Assembly (NCBI GenBank): GCA_002633025.1
Contig: NMRB01000488.1
Location: 1 to 64,000 of the forward strand
Origin: Notospermus geniculatus
Lineage: Eukaryota; Nemertea; Pilidiophora; Heteronemertea; Lineidae
Reading direction: 5' to 3'
DNA length: 64,000 nucleotides
Positions 11,825-24,737 of this stretch are shown here, piece by piece. Made by a program: the position numbers and the translations under genes. The notes beneath the pieces were generated by a model. It made no database searches. It was given only the letters and a program-made list of their open reading frames with translations, and was not told the origin of the DNA. The first letter of the stretch is position 1, and every line of letters begins with the position of its first letter.

Positions 11825-12205
11825 GGCCTACTTTACCAATGACCTACTTCTGGTAGGATCTTGTCACCAATGACCTGCTTCTGATTGGGTCTTGTCACTG
11901 ATGGCCTACTTCACCAATGACCTACTTCTGATTTGATCTTCTCACCAGTGGCCTGCTTCACCAATGACCTACTTCTGGTAGGATCTTGTCACCATCAATG
12001 ACCTACTTCTGGTAGGATCTTGTCAGTAATGGCCTTCTCCACCAATGACCTACATCTGGTAGAATCTTGTCACCAATGGCCTATTTCACCAATAACCTAC
12101 TTCTGGTAGGATCTTGTCACCAATGGCCTACTTCTGATTCGATCTTGTAACCAATGGCCTATTTCACCAATAACCTACTTCTGATTCGATCTTGAAACAC
12201 ATGGC
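11825..12205 (+). repeat. Minisatellite with TGACCTACTTCTG units
   Basis: The words CCAATGACCTACTTCTG, GTAGGATCTTGTCACC and AATGGCCTACTTCACC alternate about eight times with small insertions and losses. Effective unit length is about 45-65 bp. Some units replace GGTAGGATC with GATTCGATC, so two sub-types are interleaved. Confidence 0.85.
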
Positions 12206-12209
12206 CCAC

Positions 12210-13845
12210 TCTGCGAACCATATCTCTGAGCAAAAACCAATGTGCTCCACTCCATCACTGCAAGTTTTATCCTGCGACGCAGCTGATAGACAGACTCGAT
12301 TCCTACTCCTGCAGACCTAAATTTTATTCTGCCTGCTTTAGGCTTTTAAAAGTGCATCATTTTGTTGCATTCATTGCACAATGCAATTACAATTCATAAC
12401 CTCTGGAAAGAAACTCTGTTATTAATTCATGCAAAAATTCAATATTGAGCAATTAAGGGATGTCATTATCTTCAATTAGCTTCCCTGTGTGTGTTTTTCA
12501 AAATAAGCAATTTTGAAATTGAAATCAGTGAAGGAAAACATCATAATTAGTTGACTGATGTTGTCGATTTATCCACAATGAAGCTAATGACTATTGACGT
12601 GTTGTCGATTTCTTTGTTTTGCCCGGGTCTATTTCACCTGGGGTTGTGACAGTATTTGTGTGTAGATGATAAAACAAGACAGAGTGCTCAGGGTTTTGAT
12701 AATTTCATTTATAACTTCGAATGCAACATTTTTAACTGAGTTCCAGTTTTCCCGAGATGGTAATTTTATCCGTAGGTTTCCTTTTTACATTGTTATGCAG
12801 TTGATGTTTTCAAATTGGCAGTTCACAGGAACATCCCTCTCCACAAAGTGGGGGCGGTCCGTCTGTGCACGCAGCTGTTGATTCTTATCATCACAATTTA
12901 TTACGTTACATCACATCTATGATGTAATCACTGCAAAAAAAACACATGTACTTAAATTCAACGTGAGGTCCAAATGTTACCTTATACATCGAACTTTAGG
13001 CCTTTCCAAGAACATCATTGTACGTGTGACAGACACATAACATTAGCCGTCTACTCAAAAAGTGCCTCTTCCATTCTAAAGGTAATCTTATACATTTCCT
13101 CTGCCTGTCACATATGGCATGTCAATTACATCTTCGTGACTCGGGACTATCTGTATAGCGTTGGCCAATCTAACGCCGGGGCCAATTTCATGATTTATCT
13201 ATCAATGATGACTGTCAAGGCGGAAGGAAGGAGGGTCGTCCACGGCAGTAATAACAAGTCCACAGACAGGAAGAGCTACCGAGATAAACCTAGATTGCTT
13301 CTCGAATATTGCTACATTTTGTGGCTTTTCATACAATGACACTTCCATCAAGGAAGTTTGCAGGAAGAGCAGGCAGTGAGAGGAGACACTCTTTTCCTTT
13401 CAAAAATTGTAACTTTATTCACACAAAAATACAATTTTTCCAACGAGTAAATGAAGTGAAAAAATAGTACAATATTTTACATGGATTTGAAGTACATTGA
13501 CAAATCACACAATTCCTAAATCAAACCGCAATATTTTAGACCAACTTGATAAAGAGTACCAGTTTTTTTTAATCATTTTTATCCAGGCTTCAAAGTCTAT
13601 AAGCTGTTTCGTAAAGGCGGTGGTGGTGTGCGGGAGGGAAAGGGGCGAGGTAGCTCCCGCAGTTTTTTTAACACAGAACTTTAGAGGTTTCCTATCTGAA
13701 AGAGCTTTTCTAAGTCCATGAGCTTTTATTTACAGGTGGTGGGGGCCTAGCTAGCTCGAGTCGCTTGTTACCATGGAAAGGTACTGTTTTTCGTTATTCA
13801 CAGTGCGTTTCCAAAGTCTATGATCAGTTAGTGCAACGTGGTGGT
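12210..13845. other. Non-coding stretch, no gene recognised
   Basis: AT-rich and featureless to my reading. ORFs at 12974-13339 and 13497-13721 (+) show no recognisable domain or convincing splice boundaries. Confidence 0.5.
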
Positions 13846-13916
13846 GGTCAAAAAATGGTGGTGGTGGTGGTGGTGGTGGTGGTAGTGGACGGGGAAATGG
13901 TGGTGGTGGGGGGGNT
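13835..13916 (+). repeat. GGT/GTG microsatellite
   Basis: Runs of GGTGGTGGT interrupted by TCAAAAAATG and AGTGGACGGG end in a G run with an ambiguous base at 13915. The apparent poly-valine ORF across it is a product of the repeat. Confidence 0.9.
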
Positions 13917-14497
13917 GTTTGTCGCTGTACAATTCATCGCGCCTTCATCCAGTCATCGAGGACGTAGTTAATCATGCACTGACACTTCAGATCTACCGAT
14001 GAACTAAAAACACATGGTGCGTGAAGAGAGACAAAATTTCATTAGTCAGTTCACAGGAGCTTAAACAGGGAGTTCTTTTTGCTGGATTCTGGGTAGCTTG
14101 GATTTCATGTTGCCTTGGGGACGTTGTCAAGACCAGATCTAATTGGTTAATGAGGAATTAACTGACTTCTAACGTCACGTTTTGTCCTTTGGGCCTAATT
14201 ATACCGGAATTGAGAAGTGCATTGGGCGAAAAATTTGATTTTAAGTTATATGTCCATTAGTTCCAGGTACATTTCCTGGCAATCAAGTACATTTTCCAGT
14301 AATTAACTTACAGTCAAATCTTTAAAAAGACCTGGAGTTAATATTACAGATGAACACATAAACCAAATTAATGAGAGTTCTTGAATCTGCTAAAAACCGT
14401 CAATCAAATAGTATGTATACCTTAGATGATCTGGAGTTGATGCATAGATCTAGATTGATCAAATTATTATCGAGACCATTTAGATGATCGTGGGTTA

Positions 14498-14649
14498 TTG
14501 GGGAGGTTTCGAAATCAAACGATAAACCAAACTTTTACGTCAACGTTATTTTTCATACTACACATTGACCAGATTTTGCATTGCATTTTCGGTACAAAAA
14601 TAAAGTTGTCGTTAACGTTTACGTTTATCGTTTGATTTCGAAACCTCCC
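14498..14649. mobile_element. TA-flanked MITE, GGGAGGTTTCG family, copy 1
   Basis: The ends are GGGAGGTTTCGAAATCAAAC and its mirror GTTTGATTTCGAAACCTCCC, flanked by TA on both sides. The interior shares TTTTTCATACTACACATT and GGTACAAAAATAAAGTTGTC with the copy at 35781. Length is about 152 bp and there is no ORF. The TA target fits Tc1/mariner-type mobilisation. Confidence 0.9.
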
Positions 14650-15202
14650 TAATATTTCAGATGAATACATGAAAAAAAAATTAATTAGGGTTGATGTCCA
14701 GTCTTTCTTTGTCTTATGAGTAACTAATGACTTGTTGGTGGCATGCCCCTCTAGAAATTCATTTGATACCGAAAGCTTTCAATTTGGTGTGTTGGCATGT
14801 CCGAAAATTCCAAAAATAATATAATGTAAACATCCATGTTTACAAACATTGAATGTAAACAATGAAGTCATGATACATCATCTTTTAATATTTCAGATGA
14901 ATACATTGATCAAATTGTTGTCCAGGCATTCTAGATTAACTTGAGTTGGTATTACTGGCCGTCCATCGTCGTCGGACGTCTATGGAAAGCCTTCACCGAA
15001 ATTTTCTAACGGAAGTGTTGCTGTAACGAAGGACAGAGTCCACCGGTGGGTTTAGTGGTGATTGTCATGTTCTCGCAGATGTTCGTGAGAATAACAATGC
15101 GGCGAGAGGAAGTTGTAATTGCCCCAGAGACGTAAACAGGAAATTGTCTACAGCGTGTTTCAAGAAAATCTACCTTCCAGTGGTAAACGGTAACCTCTCT
15201 GT

Positions 15203-15337
15203 TAGGCTTCCTTTACATAGAAGTATACGGTATACGAAAACGCCGGTTAACAAAGGCTTCCCGAGGATTCAAGACCGTGAAGCCATTGTTACCCGGCGTT
15301 TTCGTACACCGGATACTTCTATGTAAAGGAAGCCTTA
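15203..15337. mobile_element. Palindromic MITE, AGGCTTCCTTTACATAG family
   Basis: The left arm GGCTTCCTTTACATAGAAGT mirrors ACTTCTATGTAAAGGAAGCC. The inner arms ACGAAAACGCCGG and CCGGCGTTTTCGT also pair. TTA flanks both sides. Fragments of the same family occur at 26318-26396 and 57165-57240. Confidence 0.9.
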
Positions 15338-15339
15338 GT

Positions 15340-17155
15340 GATGAGTGGGAGTGGGATTCTTAGAAGTAAGGGCTACTTCTACACTGAAGTGAAGTGCCTG
15401 ACGCAGCTGTCACTTCAGTTGACCCTGCTCCACAAATCTGTTGAGCCAAAAACCTTGGTGTGCAGTTGGCGAATGTAGGCCTACAGCTTTCAGAATCAAC
15501 ATATTACGAATCTTCCTTCATCTGATATCAGATAATGACTTCAACTGGGACAGCCGACAGTCCATAAATTTATGACATGGTCCTATCTTCCGCTGCCCCT
15601 CATTCCATTTCCTTCTGTTATTGTGGCCAGAACAAATTAAATAGAACCTTAATGGATATGTCTATTGTGACATGGTCCTATCGGTCACATCTAGAGTGTC
15701 ATGCAGCCAGGGAGTCCGCGGTGCCAGGATGTCGCCATTGAAATCATATCCCACCTCAGGAAATTAGAATTGAGCATTGCGTACGGACGGTAGGGGGCAG
15801 CAGTGAATATGACCGATGTCCTTTTATGTCAGGGCGAAGTGGATGTTGGTGGAGGATGGACGTGCCCGTCCGCTGCAGACAGGGTGCGTCTCCGAAATTT
15901 GCGTGTTATGTAATAAATGAAAAAAAACATCGTCAAGATGTTGCATGGACACTGAACTGATAAGAGAGCGATTCTCGGTCACAGCGCAGGTGAAATCGTC
16001 CCTTCCATAAGGGTTAAAACCTGATCTCGGGCTTAAGGGTTCGTTATTACGGCAGGGTCTCATAAGCCGTCAGGAAAGCTTCTTATGTCTAGCGAATGCT
16101 GATTAGGGTTAGCATCACGGTTGGGGATGCGAGCTTAGGTTTCATCCTCAAGGAAGGAGGATATCTCGTCCAATCGATGCCTAACCGGCAAATTATAGCA
16201 AGCATTTGGTCTAACTCGGCACAGATCACTCGATATCCTCCAGAGGTTAAGTTTTTGTCTCACATTTTTGTCCAATGAGAGATGCGGTTTCAGGAATTGG
16301 CTACTATATGGGGAAGGCTAATGATGTAACAAGACACATGATTGGTTGAAAAAAAACTGTATTAGATTCTGCCTCTAACACCATGGCCAATGCCAGATTA
16401 ACTTGATTAGAGAGTAGAAATGTTGAAAGAGAATGATCATCTCGATCATGAAGAATGGTTCTGACCGAGGTTCGCCTACAAAATCTCAGAGCAGCAAATT
16501 TCAGCCGGATTGGAATTCAAATATGGCCGCCAGTCGTCCATCTTTAAAAATATCGTTTCGCTCATATCCCATGAACGATACCACAAAGAATGTTCTAACC
16601 TGGTATGATGTTTCCCTCGAACATCTCAACTTGACATTTGTTATTCGTTCTTCAGGTACATTCACCCAGGTGAGCACATTGTCCATGAACCATTTCATTC
16701 TCTGCATATTTGATCGTAATTCTCAGGTTTAGCCAGTGCAATGGCCAATAATTATTCCATTGGATCTCCTGTTGTTTCATCGTGTAGCAGCCGTGTTGCC
16801 AGAATAAAGAACATGCCACGGAGTGGAACGTGTTTAATGATATGACAGGAAAGCCATGGTGTGCTTTCATGCAAGACACAGAATCAGATTAACCATTTTT
16901 GGCTCCTTATTACTGGTGGCATATCATGTTCGAAGATTGTGCTTGTCTTGTGATGAAGTCACAGGTCTCCCGGAAAGATACGGGGAGAGGCAAATGTACT
17001 TGTAGCGGAGCTGACCACTAAGCTAAGTGGTTTTCACGCGAGGAGATCTTTTTTGTGAAGGTGGTTTATATAAGAACGGATATCCCTCTGACTGAGGGCA
17101 GCTTATACCGATTTTTCTTTGAGGTACATTTATCTTCATGATATGATATGGTAAC
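15340..17155. other. Non-coding stretch, no gene recognised
   Basis: No convincing exon. Overlapping ORFs on opposite strands at 16433-16879 cancel each other as evidence. No repeat with a second copy was seen. Confidence 0.5.
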
Positions 17156-17159
17156 AGCT

Positions 17160-17760
17160 TAGAGAAGTATCCCTCAGAAGTGTCTTCGTGGCAGAGCCAT
17201 CTGCTTTAAAATGCCTGATGGTAGCAGTACGGAGATTGTCCCTTGCCGTGGTGCCAGCTGAGACATGGCCACTGAGAGCTGTCCTCCGGCCAAAGGTGTC
17301 AGATTTAAGAGAGGTATTCCTCAGAGATACCCTCGAAGAAGAAGCTTCTCATACAAAAGCATCCCGTTGGCGAGGTCCACCTTGCAGAGGTGCCGGCTGA
17401 GTAATATATGCCTAGCATGTGATTAGGTGTCCTCCTCAGAGAGGCACCAACGGAGATGGTCTACACGAAAGACATGTCACAGCAGAGGCATCGTCATTGT
17501 ACACTTGGTCCATTCTCCCTTGCTGAGGTGTCAGCTAAGACCTGGCCACTGAAAGGTGCCCTCTCCTGCCAGAGGTATCGGCTTCTTAGAAAGGTACTGC
17601 TCAGGGATACCCTCCAAGAAAAGACTTTTGCTACAAATGTAACCAGGTGGAGAGTCTCCCCCCTGCAAAGGTGCCCACTAAAACATGCCTAGTGGTGTCA
17701 TCCTGGCAGAAGCACCAACGAAGATAGTCTCCACGAGAGATAAATCACTGCAGCGGCATG
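17160..17760 (+). repeat. Two to three copies of a ~290-bp tandem repeat
   Basis: Blocks recur in order: GTGCCAGCTGAGACATGGCC against GTGTCAGCTAAGACCTGGCC, GAGGTATTCCTCAGAGATAC against AAGGTACTGCTCAGGGATAC, and CACCAACGGAGATGGTCTAC against CACCAACGAAGATAGTCTCC. Divergence between units is considerable, so the array is old. Short + strand ORFs (17188-17400, 17456-17692) follow the repeat and have no recognised product. Confidence 0.75.
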
Positions 17761-18147
17761 TTCGTCGTACACTTCGTCAATCTCAGAATCCGACGTGATA
17801 GAATTGCAGGGCTGACATCTGCAAACTGTAGCCAGAACTACATCCAACTAGCAGTCGATGAAATGTACAGGGTCGTATTGGATCAATAAAATCGAGGTGG
17901 TTGCAAATTGAGATGAAAGGATGAGTGATACAATGATAAGATTGCTGATTGAAGTGTTTCTACGCTCGGAGACTTTTGCCTTGGACATGATTTGTGGTCT
18001 ATTTGTTTGGGGTTCTTTTTATGTACAAATCGTTGTAACAACCATCAAGAACGCTACCAACCCAGGCAGCACGTGGTTGGTCCACTGAGAGTGAGAGGTG
18101 TTTGCTACCATTCAGGTACATATTTTGATGTGCCTACAGGAAGCCTA

Positions 18148-18294
18148 AAGCGGGTGATCCACTGTTGCGATTTTGGCTTGAGACGGGGTTGCGATCCTTT
18201 GCGGTTACCTTATAAGGACTTCCGATTGCCAAGGTGATCGCAAGGGAACGCAACCCCGTCTCAAGCCAAAATCGCAACAGTGGATCACCCGCTT
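18148..18294. mobile_element. Palindromic MITE, AAGCGGGTGATCC family
   Basis: The arms are long and almost perfect: AAGCGGGTGATCCACTGTTG against CAACAGTGGATCACCCGCTT, and GCTTGAGACGGGGTTGCG against CGCAACCCCGTCTCAAGC. The short central loop holds TTATAAGGACTTCC. The high arm identity suggests recent arrival or selection for the hairpin. The terminal AAGC after TA is shared with several other elements in the window. Confidence 0.9.
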
Positions 18295-18299
18295 AACAG

Positions 18300-20390
18300 T
18301 GAATGGCAATCAAACTGGCGAGGATTTTAACTGCACACTGTCGACAAGACATTACACTGTCTTTGAATTTTCCACCGCTCGAGAGAAAAATGCTGTCCGG
18401 TTTTGGTGAGAGGGTTCCTTGAAAAAGTTTTGGCATGGTTGGTGCAACCACAAAACATGGTCATTATTCTCGTAGCCTACAGGCCTACAGGACTAATAGT
18501 CCTTCGACCAAATGAAGAAGATGATGATGATGTAGCCAGTCAAGAGCAAAGCTTGATTCCACAGTCATTTCCAGAATTAGAAATGTGTTTATCTCCTGCG
18601 CACATTTTCAAATTTAGGCTCTGGAGATTCTCTAAAAACAGCTAAGCTCAATGTACGTTTAGCAATTTAAATGGATTATGACGTCATGAAACGTGCTGCT
18701 TGAAATCGGATAATCTGGAAACTGATCCCGGGATTCAAATCTCACAGCTTCCGGAATCTAATAACGACGGATCAGGCAGCAAAAGATTTTAAATTTATTG
18801 ATAAGAAATTGTTGTATTTTGCCGTGGATTCTTAAAAATATGCCACTTCAAGATCCCTGATACGGAATAAGACCACTTTTGGATTGAGTCGAATCTGATC
18901 TGCTGTATGTGATTTCAGTGTGATGTCGTTTTGATCACGAGTGATCGAATTGCGCTTGAGGAAGGATGGTATAGAGCGTACAGTACATTGTTCACAGATA
19001 ACTTACGCGGCTTTTCAGAGCTTCACAAGATTAGAGAGCTGCTCCTCGCCTTAAGCTTGAGTAGGCTACGTGGCAGACATGGCAAACAGTAGTTTCAGGT
19101 ACAAAATTATGAAAAACCTGAAGCAACTCGAAATCTTTTCGGCGTCCGGTCATTAAACCACCAGTGTCCGCTAATAGATGCCCGCGCCTGCATTTTTCTT
19201 TCAGTTCTTTTCTCCAAAAATAAAACTCTGACCTCAACGTGTCACCAAGATATTTTAAAAGAGAGTTTTCTATTGTTACTATGTGTGAAGTAGGCTTACA
19301 TCGTAGGCAACGATGAGCGTGTCTTCACTAATATGGAACTTATTGTAAATATCGGGTCAACATTATCCGGTAAATGGACTATCTACAGTTTTTCATTTTT
19401 CTGTCCGAAAATAGATATTATTCACTTCCTCGCCTGTGATACAGTTCATTATAAATCGAAGGTGCTGAATGCTTGTACGTATTCGAAGCTCCATTTTATT
19501 GTGTGTCCTCAATAAGGAAATAGTAAGCCTACTGTTGGCTTACTCTCTAATGCACTTTTGCAACTGACATTCCTCAGGTGCCAGAATCTCGTGACTGGGC
19601 TGCGTGCAGACTCAACTGAAAATTATGGACCTGCGTGACAATGTGATAGAGATGGTGTCTGAAGTTCAGGTTCTCTCGATCTTTCTTTAGCTGTTATTTC
19701 ACCCAATAATGGCTATAGGCCGGAGAATGTTCTATTCGACGCTGTGCTCTCGATAGCATATTTCAAAGAAATTTGCAAGGAAGAACATTTGCTTTTAACG
19801 CCACATTGCCACATCTACCGCCCTTAATTTGCCTTTACATCGATTTCCTAAAACAAAATGACATCAAACTACACCATTTAGCTCCCTAATCTATTTTCTC
19901 TGTGAAAGTGAGACCGCCGCACGGATCGTATAACACGCCCTGATTTAAATTTATCGATCTGGGCATTCCATCCTGAAATCAGATATCAGTCTTCCGTGAG
20001 AGATTCGTTTTGTCGACATATTGATCTGGGCCAACTGCTGCTCCTTCGGTCCATCCAACATAATTACGAATGAGAGAGATGAACTCTTGTGCTATATTTG
20101 GATCACTTCTGCTATAAATAGACCACTTGCGCTATTTTTAGTCTTGTGGTTCTGCGAAACGTGATTTATTTGGTTGTTGGGATATTTCGTCGTGGCTGCG
20201 GTGACAGGTTCTCTGGGTGGTTGACAATATGGGCAGATTATATTCGAGTCTGGGAAATTCACTTCATCATCAGGGCTGTATATTTCCGGTGACACTTCAT
20301 CAACTTACCAAATTGGAAAATTGCCCGGAGTATTTCTTCACTATATAATTTTCTCGATTCAGGCTTCGATGAATCCTATCTCTTCCTTGG
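18300..20390. other. Non-coding stretch, no gene recognised
   Basis: It holds an ATG-rich GATGATGAT tract near 18510 and otherwise unique sequence. No exon, RNA gene or repeat with a partner was identified. Confidence 0.5.
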
Positions 20391-20394
20391 TTTG

Positions 20395-20455
20395 GTTTCG
20401 GCAGCCTCGAGGTCCTGGTGGAGGAAGCCAGCCTCGAGGCCCTGGTGGAGGAACA
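20395..20455 (+). repeat. Tandem pair of ~28 bp
   Basis: GCAGCCTCGAGGTCCTGGTG is followed by GAGGAAG and then CCAGCCTCGAGGCCCTGGTG with GAGGAAC. It is a short local duplication. Confidence 0.85.
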
Positions 20456-20675
20456 ACATTTTAGTTGATCACAAGCAGAAAAAAATATTGATTCCATCTT
20501 TTTTCTTCTTTTTTTAGTTTCTTTTGGGGTTTTTTTGGTTAGAATCGGCGAAATATTGTTGAACCGACATTTATCTTTTCAAGGTTATGGCGGATCATTC
20601 CCAAAATTATCGCATAAGGTCAGACATGTATACTGCCAAATGTATCTGTCCTCCTATAATAAGAAAGGCAGTATA

Positions 20676-20735
20676 TCCACGAGTGATCAAGGGGAGGGTT
20701 GATGATAGAAGTAATAGCCATACTCTACACCATAC
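20676..20735 (+). repeat. Dispersed GATC...AGTAATAGC repeat
   Basis: CCACGAGTGATCAAGGGGAG is followed by GGTTGATGATAGAAGTAATA and GCCATACTCTACACC. A second copy follows at about 21015-21075 (CTTGTGATCAGTGGGTACCT then GATTGAAGTAATAGCC). Confidence 0.65.
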
Positions 20736-20860
20736 TGTTCTTGCAAGCACGCGGTAATGCTGTTTCTTCAGTCCATCATCATCCCACTGTCATATCACCT
20801 AGACGGGAGGAAATGTGCACCTTAAATTTTTTAACATTCATCTTCAATATGTCGTTTGGA

Positions 20861-20878
20861 TTGTTTTTTCAGGTAAGC
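20861..20878 (+). promoter_or_regulatory. Candidate recursive splice site
   Basis: TTGTTTTTTCAG|GTAAGC joins a strong 3' splice site directly to a strong 5' splice site with no exon between (junction 20872/20873). This is the form of ratchet points used to remove long introns stepwise, as established in Drosophila and vertebrates. A chance occurrence or an ordinary unused pair is possible. It is on the same strand as the four candidate first exons and a second such site at 40890. Confidence 0.4.
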
Positions 20879-22024
20879 ATGAAAATGCTGGTAATGCTAA
20901 GTACACGGTACAAAGATCGCGAAAAGGTAGGCTTAATTTGATATTAAGATGTTTACAAGATGTATCCCTGATTTCATCGGTGTTAGACCTGTGCTGCCCT
21001 CCTATGGCAAAATGCAGTAGCTCTACTTGTGATCAGTGGGTACCTGGTCGATTGAAGTAATAGCCCCATCATGTACTATTGAATACACTTTAGCTAATAC
21101 TTCAAATAACCATGCCCCCACTGACCACTAGTGGAGATGCTACATCTTACCATGAGGGCAGAACGGTTGATTGTTCCATAGTCAAGTGCATGGTAAGGTG
21201 ACCCCAGTGTGGGCCTAGCGCCCTCTAACAACACATTTTTTATGAGGGAATGGTACTGATCTCTGTCTACTTACAATTTTAAATACATATTTTTACTAAT
21301 CTCGGTGTTGTCTTACAATGTAGAGGTTGCTGGGGCATTTGTTGATCTTCAGTGGTTGACCAACAAGAACGTGTCAAAAATGTTTCATCTGGTGCGACGG
21401 GAATCTACGTCTTCCAGAAACCTAAGTCAGGTTTCATTGTCCAACACTCCCATTCCTTTCATTCCCGATGGAAGTGCGCTCATCTAAACACACGACTCTT
21501 CTTTGGCAAAAATTTTGATTTTGACCTCCTTGGAAAAAGTACACCATCATATTATCATCTTTATGTTTTCGGTCAACCATTTTGATGTCCTCGGTATTTT
21601 ACGTGTACATGGTTTCCGGTTCTACCTAACAGCTTAACAAAACTGTAACAAAAAAGTGTGTAGATGTTTGACGTAGCCCTTTACATTTGATTGCTGGTTT
21701 ACCGGTGACATGTGCAGCATACAAAGAATTACTTTGTGATAGACGAATTGAATGGAAACGTGTCAGTGAAATCAACACGACCAGTCGTGTTAGTTCCATC
21801 GTTTTCTGCCAGATGTCTCTGCCTCACTTTTGTTGGTGCGGAGGTGAATAAGTGATGGAAAGGGTAGCTAGTTCAGGGAGTGGCTTATTTGTTGGGACTT
21901 GTTTCCCTTGAGGTAGATGCTTATTGGGATGTCTACCCTCGAATGGCAGAAGGAAGTAGGCCTAGGCAACGCAAGACAAGGAAGGACGTGGCCAGATGAT
22001 AAACCATTCCATATACTTCTATGT

Positions 22025-22100
22025 TCACGTTTGTGTTCAGTACAGCTGATACGCCAGATCTGCTGCATACTCCCCCGATTTTGAGTGGACATTGGCCTAC
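22025..22100 (-). repeat. Dispersed GATC...repeat, reverse copy
   Basis: CAGTACAGCTGATACGCCAG is followed by CTGCATACTCCCCCGATTTT and GAGTGGACATTGG, matching the reversed family consensus at 5680, 47345 and 54900. Confidence 0.6.
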
Positions 22101-22879
22101 TACCTTTTGACCAATGGAGGACGGGTGTACACGTAGACTTGGGGTGCAGTGTACGGGTGGGACGCCGAGGTGCGTAGGGTTGTATATGGAGGGTGGGTTA
22201 GGGTGGGGATGGGGGATATTCCGAATCTTTCAAGGGCCGATCAAATTATAAAATTCCACTAGTGCTCTCGAAAAATTGTTTACACCAGTTTGACGGGTTG
22301 TATTAGAAAAAAAGTCCGCGAGCAACCCCAGTCACGTTCCGACAAACAAGAATTCTACCTATCACCTCGCCAATCTACATCGCGTGGACATCCATTCCAG
22401 GCAAGGCAATATTCAGGTAGCATTCCGGCTGACACGGCAAAAATATGTTAATGGCTGCCATTTGACTTGGAAATATCGCCATCTTCTGACCAATCAAATG
22501 GAAAGAACACGGCGACATATCGGAGACATTTCATTGTCATCCTGTTGGCCGCTACATCAGGTTTTATTGCCGCAAATTCGGATGAAAATAGTCGGCGAAT
22601 GCTCGTTATTGTTCTCGGCGAGGTGATTGCATTGAAGATGAGAGTCATTTCTTATTCGAGTGGCAATGGTCCGTGCTGTTTGGAGACAATTGGGTTTGTT
22701 TTCGCGGATTTATAGCATTTTATTGCTTGGCCTTCATGACCAGGGTCATTTTTCAGTGGAGAGTTCCTGTTTGCGTCACTTCATTTACATATTGCGTATT
22801 TGTTTTTGATAAGCAACGTTGAATCCGTTAGAGCTGGGCCCCAATCAGCGTTACCGAATGACGTCAAACAAATTATTGC

Positions 22880-23025
22880 GCAGCGGGAGGAAACCGTGTC
22901 TAGGGTAAATCTGCGCTGTCAAAGACTGTGCCCCCGCCGCTCACATTGAACAGAGCGGTTCGGCGATCGAACGCAGGACTTCAAGGTGATTGGACAGTGC
23001 ATTCTCAATGCGCCACTCTGTCATG
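22880..23025 (-). mobile_element. tRNA-derived SINE, GCGCCT family, diverged
   Basis: Read on the - strand: CATGACAGAGTGGCGCATTG, a degenerate middle, CTGCGTTCGATCGCC (B box), then CAGTCTTTGACAGCGC and GGTTTCCTCCC. The order of head, CTTTGACAG and TTTCCTCCC agrees with the + copies at 7325 and 7800. Confidence 0.65.
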
Positions 23026-23029
23026 AAGC

Positions 23030-24045
23030 CAAGAAGTTATGAGGCTGAGCGTATTTGCAAGTGTCTTCAGTATATCACATAGCTACATCATACCGCTGAG
23101 ATCTGAAAGAGACATGAGTAAGCCATGTCATTTCCGTGGAAGATATCCATTAAGTAGGTCCACCGATTCATGGGATGACTTGAGCAAATCAGACGTCTAG
23201 ATCTTCTCCGGGTCTAAGAATGTTTTAGTGAGGTACAATCTCTCACACAGAACGACAACAACTGGCAGAAGTAAGATTTGCAAACACCGTAATTCACGCA
23301 ATCACCGATAAAAAAAGGACATCGAGTCCGATAAGCCAGCTCCGTGTACGAGAGACTGGCATATAAATGACTCAAATCGTATTCTATGAGCCATAAATAC
23401 GGTTTGTTCTCGGTTTATCTCGTGATGTCTGGCATTTTTCGCGGAAGTTTCGTACCGCTTAGCAGTGAGCTGCCATATTGGTTACGTCTAGATCACCCCA
23501 GGAAATAAAATAGTCGTTTTGATGAGTTCGAGATCAATCGTGAACTCCAATCGTAAAAGCAATATCGCCACTATTGACAGTGGGGTGTAGATGACTGAAG
23601 TAACAGCTGTGAAAGTTGATACCCTTGGTCTTTGTCAGCCTCGGTCTCGGAAGAGTTCTTAACGGTAACCTGCACAAAAAAGAAAAAAAACAGAAGATTT
23701 AGGCTCCGAAAAATACCACTATGTCACACTGGTGATCAAGAGAAATACAAACGACAAAAGGCATTTTCAAAGTACCTGCAGAACATGATGCACTAGCAGC
23801 CTACTCAGTGCCGCCACTGTATTCAGCTCAAGTCTGTCAATGAAGTCCCATCGAAGATGGTGTCCAAAAGACGTCTTACAGGTCCAAGCCACTAGCTGCT
23901 TTCGGAACCAGAATGTCAAGTCGGTCACCATTTTGCTTCCATTGACAAATCAGTACGGGATTTCGTCACGTGACAAACGAAATACCGATAGCTGGCGATA
24001 AAAACCACCACTTGTTACCTCGTGTGCGTGCGTCGGTTTGTCGTG
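23030..24045. other. Non-coding stretch, no gene recognised
   Basis: One diverged copy of the dispersed GATC-type repeat lies at about 23560-23610 (TGACAGTGGGGTGTAGATGA then CTGAAGTAACAGCTG). Nothing else is supported. Confidence 0.5.
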
Positions 24046-24049
24046 ATCA

Positions 24050-24156
24050 GAGGCCGTATGCATAAAACACCTTAAGTGAAAATTTCCCTTATCTTTTGTT
24101 TGGAACAATAGTTTAAGGGAAATTTTACACTTAAGATGTTTTATGCATACGACCCC
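24050..24156. mobile_element. Palindromic MITE with AGGCC/GACCC ends
   Basis: GGCCGTATGCATAAAACACC mirrors GATGTTTTATGCATACGACC. The inner arms TTAAGTGAAAATTTCCCTTA and TTAAGGGAAATTTTACACTT pair. The loop is TCTTTTGTTTGGAACAATAG. The element is about 105 bp and non-coding. Confidence 0.85.
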
Positions 24157-24737
24157 AGGACTTTGGGAAAATGTTGCCACTCCTCTCATAGCCGATAAAA
24201 GCGCCTGAAGTCATCGAGTAGGCTTATAATGACTCTGCTTCGGCCCTGCGCACAGTGTACCTTTTGTTCTAAATAAACTCATCACATACAAGGACTCGTA
24301 GTGACGATGTCCCCCCCCCCACCCCCATTGTTTCTGGACTAATCACAGTTCTACGGTACGATAACACGATCGGAGCCGCCCAGTCAATAAGGAATCAGCC
24401 GCAAAAACAGGCAATCAAATTGTAAATCAGTGTTACGAGGTATCTATCCCATTCGCGTGGAAAACGGCCGGGATCTTATCTCCACGCGAATAATAATTAA
24501 TGAAAATGGTCGCCATAGAAACTAGCTTACATTTGAAAGGATTTGCTTCGTAATTTTCTTGGTTGCCGAGAAAAACCTTTTTAGCGAATGTCACTGACTC
24601 CATAATAGAAGAGGGAGATTTTCTTCGGCCCGTTTTCACCGTCATTTACATAACATGAATTTGTCGGAATAAGAAGCGACCGAACAGGAAATGATCGGGA
24701 AAACAGATGGGATCTGGCGTACATAATTTGTTATGGC

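Noticed and set aside
13765-13971. Poly-valine ORF
   Set aside because: It is produced by the GGT/GTG microsatellite and includes an ambiguous base.
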